64,000 nt of DNA from Plenodomus lindquistii (taxonomy: Eukaryota; Ascomycota; Dothideomycetes; Pleosporales; Leptosphaeriaceae). The DNA is taken from positions 868,001-932,000 of the forward strand of contig JANUWI010000012.1 in assembly GCA_025504975.1 (NCBI GenBank), written 5' to 3'. Positions 33,301-45,873 of the stretch are shown here, piece by piece. Each line of letters opens with the position of its first letter. Position 1 is the first letter of the stretch. The notes below the pieces were generated by a model. It worked only from the letters and a program-made list of their open reading frames with translations, made no database searches and was not told the origin of the DNA. Both the position numbers and the translations under genes were made by a program.

Positions 33301-36222
33301 TTGTATGTAGCAAACACCCTGCCTACTTAGAGGCAGCAGGTTCATCTCGTAGGTAGAATTTATCATTCATCTTACCTGAGGTCTGGTCAAACAGATTTGA
33401 ACACCTCCACACGACATCTTGCGGGGTGACATGATCTCGGCAAAGCTACCCGAGACGCTGCAAGACCCCAGATTATGCTGATCATGCGTGCTTGACAAGT
33501 ATATTGCACCATATCCTCTCGTCTCAACTGATCAGATGATTCGAATTGCAAGCTCCCGCGCTATTGCTGGCACGACTAGTGCAGCTTTGAGATAGCAGTA
33601 GAATCTGTCATACCTTAGGATGTCGGTAAGGTGAAGCAGGCGTAGGTATATGACATGTCGTGCATCGGTAGTACACAAAGAGTCTATGATATTCAGGGCG
33701 AATAAAAGCGACGAGGTTCTTGCCGGTAATGATTTTGGACGTGTGAATGCGAACTATGAAGTGATTAAAGGCCCCATGATACGGGCGGGTTTGCGTGAGT
33801 GTCGCATATCCATCAAGGATTCAAAACGCTTGTGAGCTCTAAATAATGGTCGACCACTATCGCGAATTAAATGGCATTGTCAGATGATGTACACTGTGTA
33901 GTGAACCTTCTTATGAACAGGTTCGAAGCCATGTTGCTAAGCACTTTTACGTTCGTTCGTCTTTGACGCGTAACTACGAAAAGCGACATGTTCTTCGAAA
34001 GAAAAATGCTCGAACGCGAGACCTTGCTAACATCGGCAACACAACTACTGCATTAGGAAATTTGCTGGCTTGAATGGTCATCTGGTTGACGCGGAACGAT
34101 AACAAGACAAACATGCGAGTGAGGGGCCTTAGCCCTCGCATCGAGGGGGACCTCACGGTCAAACAAGTGAGCTTGACGGCAGGGAGGGCATAGCAGAGTC
34201 GGTCCGACGAGGTTACATGTATGTATGTACCACAGTGATCACAATGGTGTGAAGTGGAGAAGGAGATTGAAAGTGGAAAGAGGGCCGCAGTCGATAGTGG
34301 GAGCAACTCCAGCTCGCACCTGCATTTGGTCCTCATCAAAGTACCATGGATCTGGCTCTGACCCAATATCTTGGTCGCTTCTCCAGACGTGTCAGAGAAA
34401 TCTATTCTCAGTGCGCAGTGAGCTCACGATACCCCATACCACAGCCGCGCCTCGGTTTTCGGCATTGAAATAGCCGCCAACGACGGAGAAAGTGTGGGTT
34501 TACCCTTGCCCACACCGCTTTCAGGTGGGTACTCTATTTGGACCCCCTGGGGTTGTCCTTGGTGTGGTGGGTGAGCAAATCCACTTTTGTCTTCGTCTGC
34601 CTAGGAGATGTCCCGGTATCACACGGCCTTTGGGAACAACGCGAGTTCGTAGCCTAGACATGTCGCCATTGTCTGATTAGGTTGGGTTCTGACTTTGTTG
34701 GCATGAAGTATGGTCAGCATTCCAGGAACTCCGCTAAGCTTGCCATTTCAGATAGACGCATGTGTGTTGTCGGATATGGGGAGAGTGGATGTGTGGAGAC
34801 TTCTGCACGACTATCTTCGTACGATGTGCTTGCAAAGTGATTGGACTGGGGAGTGGGGGTTGCAAGAAATGGAATGATCCAGGAGAGTGTCAGTCTGACC
34901 GGATGCAACGAGATATACAGTGCATACCCTGCACGTGCAGCTGGTCATCCGTAGAGTAGTAGTGTAGGTTCGTCGATCGCAATGCGATATTTAGACGTGC
35001 AGTCTGAACCGTGTGATGGGTTGGTGAGGGTTGGGGAGGGTGCTTGAGCCGGGTTCCTAAAGAGGCAAGCCGGCGGATCAACAATGACACAAACTCCCCC
35101 GCAGATCACTCCCCAGCGTTGGTGGCATCCAGATTGACAAACATGACAAGCTGCAATCAGGATCATCTTCACGCGCTGTCCTCGCCGCAAACATGCGTTC
35201 GACCGAGGTGCCTCACAATGCGCTGGAATACTGCCGAGGATGCTCAGAGTCTGAAATTTTTGTCAAACAAGGATAGACTCATGAATCTTTCGAGAGTGAC
35301 GTCTTCCTGGCCGGCTTCATTCACCGCTCTGGTCAGCACCCCCACCAGCTCTTGCGGTAGCGCAGCCGACGTTGGACATGGCATCCAACGGCAGCCTCTT
35401 GCACGCTACCCAGTCCACCACCACGATCCGAGCTGGGCAAGATCGGCGCCAAGACGAAGAGGCTGCAGAGCCGCATCGCGCACGGCCCGCAGAACCCTGC
35501 ATGAGCTTGCCGCTGGATGACGTCGCACATGGCACTTGTTGAGACGAAGAATGCTGCCTCGTGTGAAAACTCACGACGCTTTGCCATGGGCACCAATCAA
35601 GCAAGGCGTCCAGAGACAGCGTACCTGCATCCTCGGACGCCTCTGGCTCAACATCGGGCTGCTCTGGCGCGTCGTCAACGTTGCCAATGTGCCTCGCCGG
35701 TCTTGAAACGTTGGGCTCACGCCGCAAGGCCAATCGATGCGGCTCGGTATGCAAGGCTTGACGGGGTCTTCACAACAACCTCGTGCTATGACGTGGGATG
35801 TGGAGGAAACCCACGCTAGGACACAAGCTGCTCGTTGCCGAGCACTGCTTCTCCCACCCCAAGCGTCTTCCGCTCCTCTTGGATTGGGCCAAGGCGACGA
35901 GCCCCACCAATGGAGCCTGCTAAGTTGGCCTTATCTCCACAGTTTATTTCGCGCCTCAGTCGTCAAGAGCATCACGTTGCATTGCAACACCAGCCAAGCC
36001 CGAATGCCTGGAAAAACTGTTATCTTAGTCTACTCCACGTCTAAGACGACACTCCGTTAGCGTAGGTTGCAGTGGGTCTTCGGTGGACTTGCTCAAAGAC
36101 GTCGTAACCGGACTTAGCGACATGGTGGTGAAGACGATCACTTAAAGGTGTTTCATTTCCCCCACGATTGTTCCCCTCAGCATCTCCTCTCCATAGCTAC
36201 AGCTCTCACCATTTGTAGCAGC
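30334..36222. other. 5.9-kb gene-poor block
   Basis: The largest region without a supportable gene. The stretch around 31.1-34.2 kb is visibly AT-richer than the flanks, as expected for decayed repeats, but no transposon protein is recognisable. The longest frames (158 codons at 35044-35520 plus; 145 codons at 35317-35754 minus) overlap each other on opposite strands and resemble nothing I know. The last few hundred bases are the promoter and 5' leader of the sugar transporter. Confidence 0.5.
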
Positions 36223-37910
36223 ATGGCACCACGCATCAAGGAATCAGAGGGCGGTGTCCCTACCTACTGGGGCCAGTCCGGCAGGATGCTCCAGGTCCTC
36301 ATCACCATCGTTGCCACCACCGATTTCTTGCTCTTTGGTTACGATCAGGGTGTCATGAGTGGTATCATCTCCGCTGACGCCTTTGTCGCTGCTTTTCCTG
36401 AAGTCAAGGACGACAGTACCTACGAAGGCTTTGTCGTCTCCATCTACGCTGTCGGTTGCTTCCTCGGAGCTTGCTTCATCTTCGTCGCTGGTGACAAGCT
36501 TGGACGTCGCAAATCAATTTTCCTCGGTGCGACTATTATGATCATCGGCGTCATTCTTCAGGTTGCAATCAAGCCTGTCGGTTCCGGCGCAACAGCTCAG
36601 TTCATCATTGGACGCTGCATAACAGGCATCGGCAACGGGATCAATACCTCGACCATCCCAACTTACCAGGCTGAGTAAGTCGAGACGAGCTACTCCACAT
36701 ACAACCCCACACTGACAACCCCAGGTGTTGCAAAGCGAAGAATCGCGGCAAGGTCATCTGCATTGAGGGTAGCATGGTCGCCATCGGCACGCTCATCGCC
36801 TACTGGATCGACTATGGCTGCTTGTACGGTCCGGACGACTTCTCGTGGAGGTTCCCAATCTCCTTCCAGGTTGTCTTCGCCATCATTGTCATCTTCATGA
36901 TGATCAGCCTGCCAGAGTCTCCCCGATGGCTCCTTACCCATCACCGCGAGGACGAAGCTGCTACTGTACTTGCCGGTCTGAACGGTTTGCCTCGTGACGA
37001 TCCCGAGGTCATCCTTCAGATGGGTGTAATCAGGGATGCTGTCAGCGCTTCAGGTGGCGGCGGTAAAGTGCCCACCAAGTCCCTCCTCACCAACGGCAAG
37101 ACACAACATCTTCGCCGCGCAATTCTCGGTGCTTCCTCCCAAATGATGCAACAACTATCGGGCTGCAATGCTGTTATCTACTACTTCCCAATTCTTTGCC
37201 AAGATGTGTTGGGTACGGACCACAATTTGGCATTGCTCTTGGGAGGTATCAACATGGTTGTCTATGCCATCTTCGCTACCACCTCTTGGTTCGTCATCGA
37301 GCGTATCGGCCGACGCAAGCTCTTCATCATTGGTACCATTGGTCAGTGTTTGTCCATGGTCCTGACCTTTGCATGCTTGATTCCCGACACGGAGTCAGCC
37401 GCCAAGGGTGCGGCTGTTGGCCTCTTCACCTACATTGCATTCTTCGGTGCTACATGGCTCCCATTGCCCTGGCTGTACCCAGCTGAGGTCAACCCTCTCA
37501 AGACTCGCCAGAAGGCCAATGCTTTCTCGACCATCAACAACTGGCTATGGAACTTCTTCATCGTTATGATTACACCTGTGTTGATCGACGGCATCGGCTG
37601 GGGCACGTACCTCCTCTTCGCTGCTCTCAATGCGTGCTTCATTCCCCTCATCTACTTCTTCTACCCTGAGACTTCGGGTCGCTCTCTCGAGGAGATTGAT
37701 CTCATCTTCGCCAAGGGTTATGTTGAGAAGATGTCGTATGTGCAAGCTGCCAAGCAGCTTCCTAGCATGAACGAGGAAGACATTGCCCGCACTGTGCGAG
37801 AGTACAACCTTGCGGATAGCGATGTGGAGAACCGCTCCACCGACGGCTCGTACAAGGAGAAGCGCGAGCAGGATGAGGGACTCATGCCACAGGTTGGCGC
37901 ACAGGGTTAG
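36223..37910 (+). CDS. MFS sugar transporter
   Basis: Proton-coupled or facilitative hexose/pentose uptake at the plasma membrane. Two exons, 36223-36674 and 36725-37910; the 50-nt intron has a GTAAGT donor and CCCAG acceptor; 545 aa, usual for the family. I start at ATG 36223 (MAPRIKESEGG); an in-frame ATG at 36148 would add an unusual leader. Twelve hydrophobic helices are visible. Sugar-porter signatures: 'LLFGYDQGVMSGI' in helix 1, 'GDKLGRRKSIF' in loop 2-3, 'PESPRWLL' before the central loop, 'QQLSGCNAVIYYFPIL' in helix 7, 'IERIGRRKLF' in loop 8-9, and 'YPETSGRSLEEID' after helix 12. The helix-7 QQLSG motif supports hexose or pentose as substrate, but the exact sugar cannot be read from sequence. 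The C-terminal tail is charged and cytosolic. Confidence 0.93.
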
Positions 37911-38428
37911 GGGGGCCCTGGATGTTGGATCCGCTCTCGATGAGCGGGTCGTAGAACAAAACACGCATGCCAAGCTGTGCGGGCTGCAGCATCGGCTAAC
38001 GATTGCTGTGAGGATGTTGAGCATGAAGAGAGTTGACTGAAGGAGAGATACCCGACGCATTCAGTCGTCAAGGAGGGGGAAGCGCAGAGGATGATCGAGT
38101 CAATGGTAGTCTGTGTGTTGTCGCTAGGTAGTGTAGTGTGCGGACTCATGGTCGACATGAAGATGGACAAATGGTCATCAGATACCCAATAGACATGAGC
38201 AAGTTGATTTTCCCAAGACAATCGTGGTACTTGTACTGTGGTGCTGTGAGGTCTAGCGGTGAAAGGAGAATGAGTGCTGAGTGCGGGCCCCCGTCGGAAC
38301 CGTTCCGAGCGAAAGTTGGAAGCCACTTGTCCATGCACCGGCACGACGCCGTCACGACGCCGTCAAACACTTGCACCTTGTCTCTCCCAACAACCATAGC
38401 CACGTAGTTGTGTTCAAAGACACGCATC
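37911..38428. other. Intergenic, no gene seen
   Basis: A 518-nt spacer holding the 3' flank of the sugar transporter and the promoter of the DnaJ-type gene. Overlapping antisense frames are unsupported. Confidence 0.5.
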
Positions 38429-39620
38429 ATGGCCAACATGTCCTGGGACTCGGTTGCGCCGTTTCTGGTGTGGCAGTTCCTCATACCGCTGGTTAGTCGT
38501 CACCCTCGGGGCACGCCTGCGTTCAGCATGTCCACAGCGCATGGCAGGCATCGAGTGCGTTAACGCGTCGCAGGCATCGGGCTGGACGCAGGCCATCCTC
38601 TACAGCATCTTCATCCGCGCCGGCGACCCAAGGCCCCAGCCAGGCTCGGTCCGCTTCGCCAAAGACCGGCGCGCCATCCTCATGGCCATCTACACCACCT
38701 ACTTTGCCTTCACCATCTACGAGGTCGACTGGAACCTGCAGCGCGCGAGCAACGCCTACAGCGTGCTGGGCCTGCCCATTGATGCCGACGAGAGCGCCAT
38801 CAACCGGCGCTTCCGACGCCTGACGATGCAATACCACCCCGACAAGATTGGGCCCGACGTCGACGCCGGCCAGGCCAACGACTTCTACGTCCACCTCCTG
38901 GCCTCGCGCGACGTCATCCTCGACCCGGTCAGGCGCTTCGTGTACGATCGCTTTGGCCCTGCCCTCGTCGCCCAATGTCCGCCCACGACATGCATCACGG
39001 TCAAGGACTACCTGTTCCGAGGGCTGGCCGAGACACTCGCAGTCTACGGTGCCCTGTTTGGCATGCTCGTCGGGGTCAACGCGCTGGGCTTCATGAGAGA
39101 AGGCGCGTACTGGCGCTACCTCGGGCTCCTCGCCGTCGCAACCTTCGAGGCTCGCACCGTCATGCGCTCAGACCATCCCCTCTTCCTCTCCCAGTACCTG
39201 AATCCCTTCCTCGTGGCCACCAAGATCCGCCCACCATACCTGCCCTTCCAAGCCGTCACCATTGTCAAAAAGGCCTCCATCTCCCTCGTGCAGTTCCTTA
39301 CGCTGCTGCTGCCCCTGTACCGCGCTGATCCGACTCGCCTACCGTCGGCTGCAGAAGATACAGCAGAGACAAGACACAAACAACTCGATCGCCTCGGTGC
39401 GTTTTTGACCGAGGCGAACAAGGACGCCACCCGCCTGTTGGATATGGAGAGCATACCGTACAGGGACAATGAGAAAGCCAAGAGCGAGCTCAGGGAGGCG
39501 CTGAAGAAGTACATGGTGAACAATGTCGTGCATCAGGAGAAGGAGGTCAGAAATGCCATGGGACAGACCATGGCAAGACGGCGAGCGGGCGTACCGCACA
39601 GAGCGCAGGGTACAAGATAG
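38429..39620 (+). CDS. Membrane-bound DnaJ-domain protein
   Basis: Likely ER-membrane J-protein recruiting Hsp70. Two exons, 38429-38491 and 38574-39620, 369 aa. The 82-nt intron (GTTAGT donor, GTTAAC branch site, CGCAG acceptor) separates a 21-residue hydrophobic N-terminus (MANMSWDSVAPFLVWQFLIP) from 'ASGWTQAILYSIFIRAGDPRP'. A hydrophobic segment lies at ~55-72. The J-domain is at ~79-148, with the essential HPD at 109-111 ('MQYHPDKIGPD') and 'DPVRRFVYDRFGP' at its end. Further hydrophobic stretches lie at ~165-190 and ~200-215, and a charged helical C-terminus follows. The layout (N-terminal helix, J-domain, several helices) fits fungal ER J-proteins. Reading the intron as coding instead gives an atypical N-terminus, so I prefer the spliced form. 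Confidence 0.85.
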
Positions 39621-40105
39621 GTGGAACGTGAGAAGACGCAGTGTGAGTTAAGAAAACTCTTGACCATCTAAGCCATCTTCGACTTCGGTCATCATACGTA
39701 ACAGAATGTGTCTTGCCATTGGCATTGCCGTCCACCATGACACTTCAGCACAATCGTTCCGGTACGCACGATACCAGATCACAAGGCCGCGGATTCCCCA
39801 GAATTGCAAGCATGTGAGGCCTGCGGCATCGTACATTTCCAAAATATCTCGAACTTGATACGAGATATCTACTGCGATCGTTTTGACCGACCGGAGTGAG
39901 ATGGGCGATAGTGTTACCCCTCATAGTTAGCAGCGGGTAAATGAGGGGTCAACCGTCATAGGTACCTTATCGTGCCTCTGCACGCATTACTCATTGATGT
40001 AATTCAGCGAACTACAGATAAGCTGTAAGACTTCTGCGTTAAATAGACCAATAACTGCTCAAACCCAATATTGATAACCTTTCACTTGGAATTTAAGTAC
40101 GAATC
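39621..40105. other. Intergenic, no gene seen
   Basis: A 485-nt spacer with the promoter of the amidase gene. A 64-codon minus-strand frame at 39648-39842 has no recognisable features. Confidence 0.5.
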
Positions 40106-42015
40106 ATGGGTTCTAGGAATTGGGAAGATCTCGCTGCAGACAAGCGGGCGCGCATCGCGAAGTCCATTCCGCAAGAATGGATCAAGGAATTGCCGAACGA
40201 CCAACTATTCGACTATCCAAAAAAGTCGGGATTGCTCTCCCAGCAGGAACTCGAGTGGACAGAATCCACAGCGACGAGCCTCGTTTCTCAGTTATCCAAG
40301 GGGCAACTCAAGTCTGTGGAAGTTACTCTTGCATTTTGCAAACGAGCTGCCTTGGCACAGCAGTTGGTATGTAATGATGTCACGATGGGTTTTGATAATT
40401 GGAGTACTAGCACACTGAAATAGGAGGGCAGACAAACTGCATTCATGAATTCTTCCCGGAAGCGGCGCTTGCGCAAGCAAAGGAGCTGGATGCCTACTAC
40501 GAAAAGCATCAGAGTCCCGTGGGGCCGCTGCATGGTCTCCCCATTTCTTTGAAGGATCAATTGCGCATCAAAGTAAGTGCTGATACATGTCTACCTGCCG
40601 AGCCGCTTTATAACTTTTACCAGGGCATCGAAACGTCCATGGGCTACGTCTCCTGGCTCAACAAATACGAAGAAGAGGACTCTGTACTTACGGCTCTGCT
40701 TCGCAAAGCGGGCGCAGTATTCTATGTTAAGACCTCTGTCCCACAGACCCTCATGGTGTGTGAAACCGTCAATAACATCATCGGTCGTACCACCAACCCC
40801 CGCAACAAGGCTTGGTCATGTGGCGGGAGCTCAGGCGGTGAAGGTGCAATGGTTGGATTGCGCGGCGGCGTGATTGGTGTGGGGACGGACATCGGAGGAA
40901 GTATACGAGTGCCAGCGGCCTTCAACTTTTTGTATGGTATTAGGCCAAGTCACGGTAGGATGCCGTATGGGAAGATGGCAAATAGTATGGAGGGGCAGGA
41001 GACGGTGCATAGTGTTGTTGGGCCAATGGCGCACTCGGCGGGCGGTAAGTGATGTATCTGGAAAGACGGCATATGAGCTGACCATTCCGATGTAGACTTA
41101 AAGCTATTTCTTACGGCAGTTCTGGATGAGCAACCATGGAACTTTGATTCGAAAGTCATTCCTTTGCCATGGAGGCAGGATCAAGAAGACGCTATCATGT
41201 CTAAGATCAAATCTGCTGGACTGTCTGTCGCCTACTTCAACTGTGATGGCAACGTGAGGTCTCGGGCAAGGTTGCAACGTATTTTGACTAACGTTCACAG
41301 GTTCTTCCACATCCGCCAATCCTCCGAGGCGTTGATTTGGTGGTCAAAGCCTTCGAGAAAGCCGGGCACAAAGTCTCGCCTTGGACTCCCTACAAGCATG
41401 ACTTTGCCGTTGATTTGATCAACAAGATCTACACTTCGGACGGAAGCACAGTAAGTACCATCCCCTGATCCCATCCATTGTCCCCACCAACAAATGGCAC
41501 AGGACGTCTCGCGCGACATCTCCGCCTCCGGTGAACCCGTCATCCCCAACATCAAAAACCTGCTCAACCCGGACCTACCCAAAGCCGACATGAATCAGCT
41601 CTGGGACGTGCAGTCCCAGAAATGGACATTCCAAATGGAATACCTCACCCAGTGGCGCGAGTTTGAGGCCCAAACCGGTCAAGAACTAGACTGCATCATT
41701 GCGCCCATCACACCGACAGCAGCGATCCGACATGATCAATTCAAGTATTATGGCTATGCCTCTGCGATTAACTTGCTCGACTTTACGAGTGTGGTGGTTC
41801 CGGTTACATTTGCGGATAAGAACGTTGATGGGAAGAAGGAGGGGTACAAGCCGATGAATGAGCTGGATGGACAGGTGCAGGACGAGTATGAGCCGGAGGC
41901 GTACCATGGAGCGCCGGTTGCTGTGCAGGTCTTGGGCAAGAGGCTGAGTGAGGAGAAGACGTTGGCCATTGCAGCGGAGGCGGGGAGGTTGTTGGGCAAT
42001 GTTGTAACGCCATGA
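40106..42015 (+). CDS. Amidase signature enzyme, acetamidase-like
   Basis: Hydrolyses carboxamides to acid plus ammonia; closest in style and length to fungal acetamidase/general amidase (amdS group). Six exons: 40106-40366, 40432-40572, 40624-41044, 41096-41253, 41301-41450, 41503-42015. Introns of 65, 51, 51, 47 and 52 nt all have GT-AG ends and matching phases, giving 547 aa. The Ser-cisSer-Lys triad is intact: Lys128 in 'HGLPISLKDQ', cis-Ser203 in 'SCGGSSGGEGA' and nucleophile Ser227 in 'GTDIGGSIRVP', with the expected 24-residue spacing between the serines. Intron 2 is a multiple of three and lacks a stop, but splicing it out restores the family motif 'RIK-GIETSMGYVSW'. No signal peptide is seen, so it is probably cytosolic. 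Substrate range cannot be read from sequence. Confidence 0.92.
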
Positions 42016-42740
42016 GTTGCGCGAGAATATATTCGATGTCGACCATGTGACGTTGGCCAGTGCGAGCAGGCTGAGATGGCGGAACTGGAGTGAGTGCGCA
42101 GTCTCGTCTGGACTGTAAGTGCTTAAAGAGAGGCTCAAGGACATCATCAGTCAACGTTGACCGCTGTGTATGATCTGTTTCCATGTCAGTGATTGTGTCT
42201 GGAATACGTGTGCACAAAACAAACCTGCTGCCTTGGGGAAACCGTGCTCTAGTAATAGCCAATCGCAATCGATCCGCATTCCTGCGTGTGAGGCACCTTC
42301 CTAAATAGTCATCCACAACCTTGTCAACGTCGACCTTGTCGCCATCGCCTTCCTCTAGCGGTGGCCGTTGTACCGCGCCGCACTTCCTATCTTCATAACG
42401 CTCTACCGTGCGAACGCCACTATCATGCACGCCAAGATATCGCCCAGAAAGCCTACCGCAATGAAGCTGACATTGGCGCGGCTTGATGTTACCAGCTGCT
42501 CTATCCAGTCTGGAGAGCGGAGCTGCGGCGGACGCAGGCTTGCGATTACGGGCCTGGACAATTGTAGGCGAGTCCAGGAACCAGAAACAGACATGTCTGC
42601 AGCGCTTGGTATCGCGCGATTGCCGGGTCATTGTTGCAACGCGAACCGGTAAGGTGCATGCTAATGGTATAAAGGTTCGCATGCTCCTCAATACTTGAGA
42701 GTCACAATCGCAACTTGTTCTGTTCAATTCTTATCTTAGG
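42016..42740. other. Intergenic, no gene seen
   Basis: A 725-nt spacer with the amidase 3' flank and the promoter of the M28 peptidase. The long minus-strand frame running through 41804-42727 is antisense to the amidase end and is not supported. Confidence 0.5.
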
Positions 42741-44327
42741 ATGAAGGTCACACTTGCGATTGCCGCTCTGGCTGCTACCGCTACTGCTATCCCCTTTGAA
42801 CTCAGCGAGCGTCAAGATGGACAAAATAGCAAGCCATGCAAGAAGAAGCCCGCAGTCACGTCGGTACGACTGTCTTCTCCCACTACCATATCGGAACAAC
42901 GCTAATAACGTGCCCAGCCCGCGCTTGAAAAAGATATAACCATCAAAAAATTAATGACAGGCGCAAACGTACTTCAAGACTTTGCATACAGCTATCCAGA
43001 TCGCAATAGGGTCATGGGCGGTAAGGCCCACCAGGATACCGTCAACTGGATCAAGAGCGAGCTTGAGTCGACATCATACTACAATGTCACGCTCCAGCCT
43101 TTCTCCAACTATGTCATGTTGAACGGCACAATCAACACCTTCACCATTGCTGGAAATCCCGTCAACTCTACCATCTTCGAGTACTCCAACTCCACTGCGG
43201 GCAGCGTCACTGCGCCCTTGGTCGTTGTCAGCAACCTTGGTTGCGAGGCGTCTGACTACCCTGCCGACGTGGCTGGCAACATCGCCCTCATCTCCCGCGG
43301 CTCATGCGAGTTCGGACTGAAGTCTGCCTTGGCTGGTAGTGCTGGTGCTGTAGGTGCCATTATCTACAACAACGTGCCAGGTTCTGTCAACGGTGGTCTT
43401 GGCCCGCCACCACGCCCAGAAGGCCCCTACGTTGCAACCGTTTCTCTGCCCCAGGCAGATGGCCTGGCTCTGGTGTCTCAGATCCAGGGTGGTGCCACGG
43501 TCGAAGCAACTTTAGACGTTTTGACTGATGTTCAGATCATCACCACAAACAATGTTCTCGCAACGACCAAGTGCGGTGACAAGGAGAACCAGTTGGCTGT
43601 CGGTGCGCACACAGACAGTGTAGGAGCTGGCCCCGGCATCAACGATGATGGTTCTGGAACGGTGGCCCTAGTAAATGTTGCCAAGTCTCTCGCAAAGTAC
43701 AATGTCAAGAACGCCGTCACCTTCGGCTTCTGGTCCGGCGAAGAGAGTGGTCTTTTGGGATCCACGTATTACGTGGAGTCCTTGTCTCCAGCAGAGACTC
43801 TCAAGATTCGCGCGTACCTCAACTTCGACATGATCGCATCGCCCAACTTTGTCCACCAGATCTACGATGGTGATGGCAGCGCGTACGGTCTCTCCGGCCC
43901 CGCTGGAAGCGACCAGATCGAAGCTTTCTTCGAGGGCTACTTTGAGCGTAAGAATGTTGCCTCCAACGCTACCGAGTTCAACGGCCGTTCCGACTATGGT
44001 CCCTTCCTCGACGCCAACATTCCCGCGGGAGGAACCACAACTGGTGCTGATGAGATCAAGACAGTGGAAGAGCAGGCAATCTGGGGCGGTGTTGCTGGTG
44101 AAATTCTTGACCAGAACTACCACCAGGCTACGGACACTGTGGCAAACCTTGACCAAGACGCCTGGCTTCTCCATTCCCAGGGTATCGCTGCTGCAGTTGC
44201 GAAGTATGCTACATCATGGGAAGGTATCCCAACCCGCTCGCCTGTAGGTAACACCACGGTGAAGCGCAGTGTTAGCGAGGTCCGCAGGGGCGTTACGGGT
44301 GGAAAGCGTTCGATCAAGCTCTTGTAG
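42741..44327 (+). CDS. Secreted M28-family metallo-aminopeptidase
   Basis: Zinc aminopeptidase that removes N-terminal residues from extracellular peptides. Two exons, 42741-42863 and 42918-44327 (54-nt intron, GTACGA to CCCAG), 510 aa. The first ~17 residues (MKVTLAIAALAATATA) form a clear signal peptide. A PA (protease-associated) domain lies at ~135-225 ('NIALISRGSCEFGLKSALAG'). Zinc ligands of the M28 core are visible: His272 in 'VGAHTDSVGAGPG', Asp284 in 'INDDGSGT', Glu316/317 in 'FWSGEESGLLGS', Asp345 in 'YLNFDMIAS' and His443 in 'QNYHQATDT'. Several NxS/T glycosylation sites suit an exported enzyme. The C-terminal ~40 residues extend beyond the catalytic core and contain several basic pairs. 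Confidence 0.92.
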
Positions 44328-44598
44328 ATGTGAAGTAGCAGAGTAATGTGTATAGAATCGAACATGATCAGATGAACCCAAGTTCAGTTCCACATGATAT
44401 GCAATTTGTCTCATGCGTGCCAAGCATCACGGCTCTAACATCATCAAAGAGCCTTTTCTTACGCGCCACATCACGGTGTCGGACCCAATTAGGTCGAGAG
44501 GCGCAAGCGCCCGTACTCCAGAGAATTCTCTATGATTGATCCGGGTCTCCCTGTGCACCGTGATGTTGAAGTCGGGTAGTCTTTCAACGCCTTCCAGC

Positions 44599-45873
44599 TC
44601 ATGTTCGAGCCCCAACATACCTGGGCGTGCTCGTAACACTGAATTTCGTCTCCTTGATAATGTTCTTCTGACTGTCTCCATCTCCATCACTTCCCGCCTC
44701 TCCATCATCCGCCAACGTCTGGAACTCATCCAGCATGATATTGCCTCCTCTTGACGGCGTTGGCCGACTCATAGGGTTCGAAGGATACATATTTCCAGAC
44801 GCTCCCGGTGTCGCTGAGCTCGTGGTGATTCGAATGCGTAGTGATAGAAGGGGTTTGAGGGAGGGAAGCGAGCCCGCGATGATACCAATGCCTTCTTCGG
44901 TTAGGGACCAGAAACCAATTTTTCCTGTGCCGTAAAGAAATTCGCCGGGGTCGGAGTAGAGGGTCAAGTATTTGAGGCGGACGATGGTGGCGCACGAAGC
45001 GCTATAAGATGGTCAGTTAGCAGTTTTGGAAGGGTTTGGTGAGAGAGTGCGTACAAAGATGCCAGAGCAAGCATGATGGCAATGGAAGCCTTGAGTTTGC
45101 CTTTCATGTGCACATTCCACAATAAAACTGCTGGCATGATTGAAAGACTGAAATCAGTCAAGATCTCAATGGCTGAAAAGAACAAGCTGACGTTCGTGTT
45201 GAGTTCAAGATTGCATGTGCCCTGAGACTCGCCCCATAGCGTGTTGATAGGGTAACCTGTACACACCAGTCAGATGTGGCTCATGCCGTTGGGCAAAAAT
45301 TGTCGAACGACTGACAAATATTGGCAATGCCTATGATGAACACGAGCGCTGCAACAACTGTAGCTCCAATAAGACCATACAGTGTCCAAGTGAATGGTCG
45401 ACGGCCAGTAGCGATGCGTAACAACGTAACAGCAACGCTGATCTTGATGAACATAGCGCTGACCGCATAGAAGTACTCCGCAATGTAGAAGAGCTAGCAA
45501 TTCATCAGTATTGAAAGCTGGTAGGCTTTGACTGGACAGAACTTACCTTGATGCCCTGTGCGAGGGTCAATGGCGGAACCTCACGAGCGAACTGACCGGA
45601 GCCATAGAAACAGCAAACGATGCAGAGCGCAGCTGTGACCGTGAAAAGAATCTACAGGATCGATTAGCTCATTCGTTGCCCTCGTATATGGACATGTCTA
45701 GGGCAATGACATACGATACCGACAAACATTAGCACATCGTCGAGCCCGGCTGCCTTCCGCCAAATACGCACACCTGCACGCATGCAAAAGACCACCCAAG
45801 ACAACACAAGCAAAACTATAGCGCCGTATAAAAGTGCAACTCCATCTCGTGCCACTTCGATGGTAGCCACCAT
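44599..45873 (-). CDS. SAT4-type seven-helix integral membrane protein
   Basis: Fungal rhodopsin-like (SAT4/PTH11-related) membrane protein, a family of presumed receptors with mostly unknown ligands. Five exons: 45873-45715, 45651-45547, 45493-45316, 45256-45055, 45001-44599. Introns of 63, 53, 59 and 53 nt are all GT-AG with matching phases, giving 348 aa. Helices can be seen at ~13-33 (LLYGAIVLLVLSWVVFCM), ~46-68, ~88-108 (ISVAVTLLRIA follows), ~122-142 and onward to a seventh near 255. The loop 'CYPINTLWGESQGTC' carries the paired cysteines typical of the family, and 'IEILTDFSLSIMPAVLLWN' matches its conserved fifth region. The last ~85 residues are a hydrophilic cytosolic tail. No CFEM domain precedes the helices. 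Confidence 0.87.

Noticed and set aside
41804..42727. A 307-codon minus-strand frame
   Set aside because: It overlaps the last amidase exon antisense and then runs into the intergenic region; low-complexity Pro/His/Ser composition and no motif.
36223..44327. Sugar transporter, DnaJ, amidase and M28 genes as a functional cluster
   Set aside because: They share orientation only; the functions do not form a pathway and such runs occur by chance in compact fungal genomes.
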